Source of the DNA: JBDKTK01 sp039680225
GTDB lineage: Bacteria; Desulfobacterota; Syntrophia; Syntrophales; UBA4778
Length of the DNA stretch: 15,419 nucleotides
Direction: 5' to 3'
Assembly (NCBI GenBank): GCA_039680225.1
Contig: JBDKTK010000228.1
Coordinates: 1-15,419 of the forward strand
Below, piece after piece: positions 14,143-15,419 of this stretch (position 1 is its first letter; every line of letters starts with the position of its first letter). The notes beneath the pieces were generated by a model, which saw only the letters and a program-made list of their open reading frames with translations, did not search any database and had not been told where the DNA came from. The translations under genes were made by a program, and so were the position numbers.

Positions 14143-15419
14143 TCAGATCTCAAGGACGTTGCGGGAATAGAAGATGTCGGGCACGGGGACGCCGAGCGCC
14201 CGGAACCTCTCGATGAACCTCGGCATCACGCCCGAGATGCTGAACCGGCCTTTTATCCCCCCGCGCGGGTCCATCCCGGTCTGCTCGAAGGAGAAGATCT
14301 CCTGCATGGTTATTATCTGGCCTTCCATCCCGGTGATTTCCTGGAAGCTCACCACCTTGCGGCTGCCGTCCACGAGGCGCGCGCACTGGATGACGATATT
14401 GATTGCCGAGCTTATGTACCGCCGCACGGCGTCGTTGGGGATATTCAGGCCCGACATGGCAACGAGGGTCTCGAGGCGCAGCAGGGCGTCCCGCGGCGAG
14501 TTGGCGTGGATGGTCGTCAGCGAGCCGTCATGGCCGGTGTTCATGGCCTGGAGCATGTCGATGACCTCGGCCGACCTGACCTCGCCCAGGATTATCCGGT
14601 CCGGGCGCATCCTCAGGCTGTTGCGCACCAGGTCCCGCTGGGTTATCTCGCCCCTGCCCTCGATATTGGCAGGCCTTGTCTCCAGCCTGACCACGTGCTC
14701 CTGCTTGAGCTGGAGCTCGGCGGAATCCTCGATCGTGATTATCCTCTCGCCTCCCGGGATGAACCGGGAAAGCACATTGAGCAGGGTCGTCTTTCCCGAG
14801 CCCGTCCCGCCCGAGATGATGATGTTCAGCCGGGCCATGACGATGCACTTGAGAAGTTCGCCGATCTCGGGGGTCAGGGTCTTCAGCGTTATCAGATCCG
14901 CCAGTTCCAGCGGATCGGAGGCAAAGCGCCTGATGGACAGCATGGGGCCGTCGATTGAAAGGGGAGGGATGATGGCATTGACGCGGGACCCGTCCGGCAG
15001 CCTGGCGTCCACCATGGGGCACAACTCGTCGATGCGGCGCCCCACGGCCGAGACGATCCTGTCGATGATCTTTTTCAGGTGGCTGTCGTCCTTGAACCTT
15101 GCCCCCGTCATCTGCAGCTTTCCGAACCTTTCGACGTATATGGATTTGTATGTGTTCACCAGGACGTCCGTGATGGTGGGATCGTGCATCAGCGGTTCGA
15201 TCGGGCCGAGTCCGAGCACCTCGTCCTGGACCTCCCGGCAGATCTGTTCGCGCTCCCAGAAGTTCAGGGGGATGCTGATGCCCTCTCCGGAAATTAGGTT
15301 CTCACTGGCCTTGCGTATCTCCCGCTGCAGGCTCTCCCTGTCCAGGCCCTCGTTGACGGACAGGTCGATGCTGTCGATGAGGCGCTCGTGGATATCGGAT
15401 TTCAACTGGTCGTACTCAC
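14143..15419 (-). CDS. tadA: Tad pilus motor ATPase TadA/CpaF (N-terminus outside window)
   Basis: This is a cytoplasmic hexameric ATPase of the VirB11/CpaF type that powers Tad pilus extension and, in studied systems, retraction. At least 420 residues are visible. Counting from Met/Leu at 15405, it shows Walker A GGTGSGKT (199-206), the Asp box with IEDSAEL (225-231), Walker B RIILGEVR (270-277, Glu275) and the His box GHDGSLTTIHAN (291-302), so it should be active. The TTG at 15405 is probably not the start. The frame stays open through the last bases of the window with codons for E-Y-D-Q before L-K-S-D-I-H, which matches the conserved internal segment of CpaF proteins preceding the N-terminal domain. 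The gene therefore continues beyond 15419, where its upstream Tad partners are also expected. Confidence 0.96.
   Translation of the reverse strand, partial: EYDQLKSDIHERLIDSIDLSVNEGLDRESLQREIRKASENLISGEGISIPLNFWEREQICREVQDEVLGLGPIEPLMHDPTITDVLVNTYKSIYVERFGKLQMTGARFKDDSHLKKIIDRIVSAVGRRIDELCPMVDARLPDGSRVNAIIPPLSIDGPMLSIRRFASDPLELADLITLKTLTPEIGELLKCIVMARLNIIISGGTGSGKTTLLNVLSRFIPGGERIITIEDSAELQLKQEHVVRLETRPANIEGRGEITQRDLVRNSLRMRPDRIILGEVRSAEVIDMLQAMNTGHDGSLTTIHANSPRDALLRLETLVAMSGLNIPNDAVRRYISSAINIVIQCARLVDGSRKVVSFQEITGMEGQIITMQEIFSFEQTGMDPRGGIKGRFSISGVMPRFIERFRALGVPVPDIFYSRNVLEI

Noticed and set aside
14136..14153. TTG start for tadB that overlaps tadA
   Set aside because: The ATG at 14135 has a good GAGGGG site at normal spacing and begins directly with the membrane helix.
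14014..14958. 314-codon plus-strand open frame
   Set aside because: It is antisense to tadA and the start of tadB, and its composition (rich in His, Arg, Asp and Pro) is typical of a shadow frame.

Overview
The window looks like chromosomal DNA from a Gram-negative, two-membrane bacterium. It encodes three probable or possible lipoproteins, an outer-membrane beta-barrel protein and a Tad pilus assembly locus, and its coding sequence is GC-rich. The mix of B12-type radical SAM enzymes, a DUF1059 protein, a TPR/LytR_C lipoprotein beside tadC and a YVTN propeller lipoprotein is typical of Desulfobacterota/Deltaproteobacteria-like or Nitrospirota-like genomes. That placement is inference only; there is no rRNA or marker gene here.

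Layout. (1) 177-2294 (+): a large lipoprotein built of 14 YVTN-type propeller units, closed by a bidirectional terminator. (2) 2377-5022 (-): a signalling cluster, transcribed as histidine kinase, OmpR/PhoB-type response regulator (4-base ATGA overlap), a PAS-only protein (20-base overlap) and then, after a 150-base hairpin-bearing gap, a STAS-domain protein. (3) 5023-5177: a divergent control region with two identical 9-base sequences spaced exactly 11 bases apart, as expected for an OmpR/PhoB-family operator. (4) 5178-8588 (+): two different B12-binding-type radical SAM enzymes, the second with a DUF4070 tail, separated by a perfect 12-bp palindrome. (5) 8589-8886: no confident gene; it holds a possible gene remnant on the minus strand and an inverted repeat. 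(6) 8887-9708 (+): an outer-membrane beta-barrel of the phenol-degradation MetA-pathway type, with terminator. (7) 9782-9958 (-): a 58-residue DUF1059 protein with a strong ribosome binding site. (8) 10140-15419 (-): the distal part of a Tad (tight adherence) operon, in the order tadA/cpaF (running off the window), tadB, tadC, a TPR-LytR_C lipoprotein and a TadD-like TPR lipoprotein, ended by a strong terminator.

How the parts may work together. The Tad genes form one translationally coupled unit: a motor ATPase, two inner-membrane platform proteins and two TPR lipoproteins expected to act as pilotins or assembly factors. The two-component pair faces the radical SAM genes across a compact shared promoter region, so the simplest model is that the regulator controls its own operon and the enzymes. 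The enzyme substrates cannot be read from sequence. Lipid or hopanoid modification is one possibility, because the DUF4070 architecture is shared, as I recall, with the hopanoid C-2 methylase HpnP. The most interesting unassigned unit is therefore the kinase-regulator-PAS / direct repeat / double radical SAM module at about 2.9-8.6 kb.
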